Part shown: in pieces, positions 15,064 to 16,605 of the stretch | Layout: every line of letters begins with the position of its first letter | How positions within the stretch are numbered: the stretch's first letter is position 1 | Assembly (NCBI GenBank): GCA_016287975.1 | Contig: JAEEXV010000378.1 | Coordinates: 1 to 16,605, forward strand | DNA length: 16,605 nucleotides | Direction of reading: 5' to 3' | From: Lentisphaeria bacterium | GTDB lineage: Bacteria; Verrucomicrobiota; Lentisphaeria; Oligosphaerales; Oligosphaeraceae | The notes under the pieces: model-generated | The model's database searches: none | What the model saw: the letters and a program-made list of their open reading frames with translations, nothing else | What the model was told of the DNA's origin: nothing | Translations under genes and position numbers: made by a program

Positions 15064-16290
15064 ATGAAACTCGCCCATTTCCAAGCCGTCATCTCCCCTG
15101 AAGTCGGCACCACCGTCGCAGGCTACGGTGCCAACGACGTCTCCGTCATGAAATACGACGACCTGACCCTCCAGGGGGTCTGCATCGACGACGGCGCGAA
15201 GAAGGCCCTGCTTATCAGTTACGACCTCCTCGGCCTCAGCCGCGAACTGGTCGTCGAGATCCGCACGCGCTGCGCCGAACTCATCGGCGGAACGCAGGCC
15301 GACGTGATGCTCTCCTGCACACATACCCACGGCGGCCCGCACACGCGCCCCGCCGCCAACCGCCCCTTCGACGAAAAGGCCGCGCGCCTCGTCGTCGAGC
15401 GCACCGTCGAGGCCGTCGCCGCCCTCCGCCCCGAGGACTTCATCGAGGGCGACTTCTACTTCTACTCCGCGCAGGCCGACGCCAACATCAACCGCCGCTA
15501 CACCAGCCCCGACAACGTCTGCCGACCATTCTTCGAAAACCGCGAGTTGGACGGCCTTGCGCCGCGCGCCTTCCGCGACCCCGAGGTCGGCCTCCTCGCC
15601 TTCCTCGACAAGGGCGCCATCCCGCGCGAACTCATCGTCAACTTCGCCGCGCACCCGCTCGCCTCCCACACCCCAGGCGACAGCGGCCACGCCATCACCG
15701 CCGACTACCCGGGCCTCATCCGCCGATACCTCGCCGAGACCACTGGCGCCCACGTCACCTTCGTCACGGGCGCCGCAGGCGACATGTTCCCCATCGACTA
15801 TGAAATCGGCTTCTACTCGCTCGACACCATCGCCAAGCCCGTCTGCCGCGAAGCCGTCCGCGGCCTCGTCGACGCACGCTGCAACCCCACCAGATTCAAG
15901 ATGGCGGACGCGCGCCTCCAGTCGAAACTCGTCCCCGTCGAACTGCCCGTGCGCAACCGCCCCGACCACCCCCGCCAGCATCTGCGTTTCCGTGCCGTCG
16001 AGAAGGCCACCGTCGAACTCCACCTCCTCGCCATCGGCGACATCTGCCTCGTCGGCGTCCCAGGCGAACTCACCGCTGAACTCGGACAGGAGATCAAGTG
16101 GCATTCCCCCTTCCGCCGCACCTTCATCTGCTACAACTCCACCGACTACGCGGGCTACCTCGTCCCCGCCAACTTCCTTGTCGCGGGCGGCTATGAGTCC
16201 GAGGGCATGCAGTTCCGCGGAAAGGCCGCCCTCAAACTCGTCGAAGCCGCCGTCGACGCCATGTATGAACTCAGACCAGACGCCGAATAG
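15064..16290 (+). CDS. Neutral/alkaline ceramidase-fold hydrolase, copy 2 (tandem duplicate)
   Basis: The product is 408 residues and aligns with copy 1 without gaps. I count about 82 differences by hand, so roughly 80% identity. The zinc motif CTHTHGGPHT (85-94), residues 121-140 and residues 181-220 are identical, so both copies should be active. Differences cluster at 58-77, 95-107, 281-320 and 361-391, consistent with altered substrate recognition or subunit contacts. The genes also differ at many silent sites, so the duplication is not very recent. It has no signal peptide. It ends the cluster; the region downstream has hairpins and then tmRNA. It may form a heteromer with copy 1 or handle a related substrate. 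Confidence 0.85.
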   Translation: MKLAHFQAVISPEVGTTVAGYGANDVSVMKYDDLTLQGVCIDDGAKKALLISYDLLGLSRELVVEIRTRCAELIGGTQADVMLSCTHTHGGPHTRPAANRPFDEKAARLVVERTVEAVAALRPEDFIEGDFYFYSAQADANINRRYTSPDNVCRPFFENRELDGLAPRAFRDPEVGLLAFLDKGAIPRELIVNFAAHPLASHTPGDSGHAITADYPGLIRRYLAETTGAHVTFVTGAAGDMFPIDYEIGFYSLDTIAKPVCREAVRGLVDARCNPTRFKMADARLQSKLVPVELPVRNRPDHPRQHLRFRAVEKATVELHLLAIGDICLVGVPGELTAELGQEIKWHSPFRRTFICYNSTDYAGYLVPANFLVAGGYESEGMQFRGKAALKLVEAAVDAMYELRPDAE

Positions 16291-16297
16291 CCCCACG

Positions 16298-16361
16298 CCT
16301 GCGCGGCCCCCTGGATCATGAAGCCGCGCTCCTGCGCGGCCCTGGGTCATGAGGCCGCGCG
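16298..16361. repeat. Two tandem copies of a 31-33 bp hairpin unit after the last ceramidase-like gene
   Basis: CCTGCGCGGCCC begins copy 1 at 16298 and copy 2 at 16331, and a partial third start (CCTGCGC) follows at 16362. In copy 2, GCGCGGCC (16334-16341) pairs with GGCCGCGC (16353-16360). In copy 1 seven pairs form (16301-16307 with 16323-16329). Both loops contain TCATGA. There is no T-run. They may stop or protect the cluster transcript, and they are unlike the repeats at 8364-8618. Confidence 0.6.
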
Positions 16362-16395
16362 CCTGCGCTCGCGATTCCGCGCCACGGCCATGCCC

Positions 16396-16425
16396 TTGCG
16401 GAATCCGCCAATCGCATTATATTAT
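16396..16425 (+). promoter_or_regulatory. Probable ssrA promoter
   Basis: TTGCGG (16396-16401) lies 16 bases before TATATT (16418-16423), or 18 bases before TATTAT (16420-16425). This is the only AT-rich stretch upstream of tmRNA. A start near 16430 would leave about 35 bases to be trimmed by RNase P to the mature 5' end, as is usual for tmRNA precursors. Confidence 0.4.
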
Positions 16426-16464
16426 GCCTGTTTCAGAAAACTCAGTTCTGGAAATACCCTTTTC

Positions 16465-16605
16465 GGGGGCGACACGGTTTCGACTGAACAGGCCGAACAG
16501 TGGTTGCATGCGGAGGATGACCGTTGGCCTCCTTAATCATCGGTCAAACAAGTAACTGCGAACACTGAGTACGCACTCGCGGCCTAGTCCGTGACGTCTC
16601 GCCGG
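16465..16605 (+). ncRNA. ssrA: Transfer-messenger RNA (tmRNA), 3' part outside window
   Basis: tmRNA rescues ribosomes stalled on broken mRNA together with SmpB and adds a degradation tag. The 5' end has the classic GGGGGCG, then GGTTTCGAC, matching the tRNA-like acceptor and D-arm region. TGCATGC follows, as in E. coli tmRNA. Pseudoknot PK1 is readable: stem 1 pairs GGAGG (16512-16516) with CCTCC (16528-16532), and stem 2 pairs GACCG (16519-16523) with CGGTC (16541-16545). The tag frame begins at 16558, and the sequence then enters the next helix. The 3' acceptor strand, T-arm and later pseudoknots lie beyond the window. The 5' end is placed at the first G of the G-run and could be one base later. 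Confidence 0.96.
16558..16587 (+). other. tmRNA tag reading frame (ANTEYALAA)
   Basis: From the resume codon GCG (16558-16560) the frame reads Ala-Asn-Thr-Glu-Tyr-Ala-Leu-Ala-Ala and stops at TAG (16585-16587). With the alanine carried by tmRNA the added tag is A-ANTEYALAA. The bases five and four before the resume codon are T and A, as in E. coli, where they set the frame. The YALAA end is the usual ClpXP degron. It is one residue shorter than the E. coli tag and ends in TAG rather than TAA. Confidence 0.93.

Noticed and set aside
13819..16290. Calling the tandem proteins true ceramidases
   Set aside because: Only the fold and metal motifs are supported. Absence of a secretion signal and of the C-terminal domain argues for another substrate.
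16318..16536. Small open frames of about 70 residues overlapping the tmRNA
   Set aside because: They run through the ssrA promoter and the tmRNA 5' structure, which explain that sequence better.

Overview
The window is GC-rich, bacterial and densely coding. Nearly all genes lie on the + strand and use C at most wobble positions. I cannot name a genus. A tandem pair of cytosolic ceramidase-fold proteins, paired dihydrodipicolinate-synthase (DHDPS) family proteins, large secreted beta-propellers and mostly absent Shine-Dalgarno sites together suggest a PVC-type bacterium (Lentisphaerota, Kiritimatiellota, Verrucomicrobiota or Planctomycetota). That placement is inference.

Region 1 (1-6797) is housekeeping and envelope maintenance, packed head to tail. 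It holds the 3' part of a SpoU/TrmH 2'-O-methyltransferase, an unrecognised secreted protein, a short SppA-type signal peptide peptidase, a YejA-like peptide-binding protein, folD and an RsmB-type rRNA cytosine-C5 methyltransferase. Several genes overlap by 1-4 bases. A hairpin at 4444-4462 separates the first four from folD-rsmB.

Region 2 (6798-7379) is non-coding, with two GC-rich hairpins and a less GC-rich patch. It lies between rsmB and a convergent AraC-family regulator (7380-8210, minus strand).

Region 3 (8211-16290) is an accessory cluster divergent from the AraC gene. A near-consensus sigma70 promoter (8273-8301) is followed by a leader of about 330 nt that carries a cluster of hairpin repeats. 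Next come two DHDPS/N-acetylneuraminate-lyase family proteins and a non-coding gap filled by a tandem array of about 71 bp units. After the gap are a 929-residue secreted beta-propeller protein and two ceramidase-fold proteins about 80% identical to each other. I infer an AraC-controlled catabolic locus: a secreted binding or processing protein, two cytosolic metal-dependent amidase-like enzymes and two Schiff-base aldolase-type enzymes. The substrate is unknown.

Region 4 (16291-16605) holds a short hairpin duplication, a probable promoter and the 5' part of tmRNA (ssrA). The tmRNA has a readable PK1 pseudoknot and a tag reading frame encoding ANTEYALAA.

One compositional signal spans all regions. 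The tetranucleotide CCGG is almost absent from coding DNA, with none between 2598 and 6859. The intergenic hairpins, by contrast, are rich in it.
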